Source: Ruminococcaceae bacterium UBA7127 (GTDB lineage Bacteria > Bacillota > Clostridia > Oscillospirales > Acutalibacteraceae). From it: DNA of 30,330 nt. The stretch spans positions 221 to 30,550 of the forward strand of contig DKXL01000036.1 of NCBI GenBank assembly GCA_002493005.1. The letters are read 5' to 3'. The position numbers were made by a program, and so were the translations under genes. Within the stretch, counting starts at the first letter, position 1, and every line of letters starts with the position of its first letter. Positions 29,960 through 30,330 of the stretch are shown here, in pieces. The notes below the pieces were generated by a model that searched no databases, was not told the origin of the DNA, and saw nothing but the letters and a program-made list of their open reading frames with translations.

Positions 29960-30330
29960 ATGATATTTGTTGGAATTGATGTCGCAAAAGATAAGCATGA
30001 TTGTTTTATCATCAGCTCAGAAGGAGAAGTTCTTGCCGATGTCTTTACTATCACTAACAGTAAAGAAGGCTTCAAATATCTTCTTCAAACAATCAATACC
30101 TGTACAGGTATTGGCGAAAAAAATAAAGGTAGGACTTGAGGCAACCGGACATTACAGTTACAATCTTCTCGGATTTCTTATTGACAACGATCTTCCCACC
30201 TATGTCATCAATCCGTTGCATACCAACCTTTATCGCAAAAGCCAAACTCTTAGAAAAACTAAGACTGACAGAGTTGATGCAAGAACTATTGCTTCTATGC
30301 TAATGTCTGATGTGAGCCTCAAGCCCTACA
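29960..30330 (+). pseudogene. IS110-family DEDD transposase, frameshifted at an A7 run, 3' end outside window
   Basis: ATG at 29960 has GGAGGT 5 bases upstream and encodes MIFVGIDVAKDKHDCF..., the RuvC-like N-terminus. The frame stops at TGA 30137-30139 after 59 residues. Dropping one A from the run of seven at 30117-30123 restores GEKIKVGLEATGHYSYNLLGF and then KTDRVDARTIASM to the window end. Together the two frames show all four DEDD acidic residues (GID, LEATG, TDRVD). So this is a true one-base insertion, transcriptional slippage at A7, or a base-count error. The C-terminal part with the catalytic Ser lies beyond the window. Confidence 0.85.

Larger units (their letters stand above)
29750..30330 (+). 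mobile_element. IS110-family insertion sequence, left end; right part beyond the window
   Basis: It comprises the structured noncoding left end and the first about 370 bases of the transposase. The left boundary cannot be fixed, since IS110 elements lack long terminal inverted repeats; it must lie between the GerW ribosome site (about 29716) and the RNA stem at 29775. Confidence 0.7.

Noticed and set aside
1..30330. CRISPR array, rRNA operon or prophage structural genes
   Set aside because: No regularly spaced direct repeats, no rRNA-like stretches and no phage capsid, tail or lysis genes were seen.

Overview
The window looks like a chromosomal stretch of an anaerobic, probably spore-forming Clostridia member, most likely of the gut Ruminococcaceae/Oscillospiraceae type. 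This is inferred from gene content, Shine-Dalgarno usage (GAGGTG, AGGAGG), many consensus sigma-A promoters, a GerW/YtfJ-type spore protein, reverse rubrerythrin and rubredoxin, an archaeal/vacuolar-type ATPase and biotin-dependent carboxyl-transfer enzymes. No species can be named from the sequence alone.

Layout. 1-3076: AT-rich remnant of an integrative mobilizable or conjugative element, with an unknown acidic protein cut by the window edge, an excisionase-like HTH protein, a replication-initiator-like HTH protein, a MobC-like protein and a MobP-type relaxase truncated after about 229 residues and abutting a tRNA-Pro gene. 3077-6710: tRNA-Pro, a HAD-family protein lacking its catalytic Asp, an O-antigen-ligase-like membrane protein and a convergent polysaccharide deacetylase. 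6798-8045: oxidative-stress cluster (PerR-like regulator, reverse rubrerythrin, rubredoxin). 8211-16789: complete nine-gene V-type ATPase operon on the minus strand in the order H-I-K-E-C-F-A-B-D; its proteolipid keeps the known Na+ ligands. 17095-22694: YbaK deacylase, a TetR regulator with a palindromic operator, a 1344-residue RND exporter with a coiled-coil insertion of about 315 residues, and a YbjQ-family protein. 22975-23619: hemolysin III homologue. 23738-26887: minus-strand operon of a carboxyltransferase, a biotin carrier and an OadA-like carboxyltransferase, together resembling the three subunits of methylmalonyl-CoA:pyruvate transcarboxylase. 27193-29704: RluB/RsuA-type pseudouridine synthase, D-Ala-D-Ala carboxypeptidase and GerW/YtfJ. 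29775-30330: start of an IS110-family element with a frameshifted transposase and a structured leader that is a candidate bridge RNA.

How the parts may work together. The V-ATPase with a Na+-type rotor suggests sodium-coupled bioenergetics. The carboxyl-transfer operon would link pyruvate/oxaloacetate to a CoA thioester, as in propionate or succinate metabolism. The PerR-rubrerythrin-rubredoxin group handles peroxide.

The least explained signals are a pair of ungapped intergenic repeats (8057-8152 minus and 22743-22839 plus). They share about 83% identity, each lies directly behind an intrinsic terminator, and they differ by a compensatory base-pair change in a long stem. The IS110 leader is the other notable candidate RNA.
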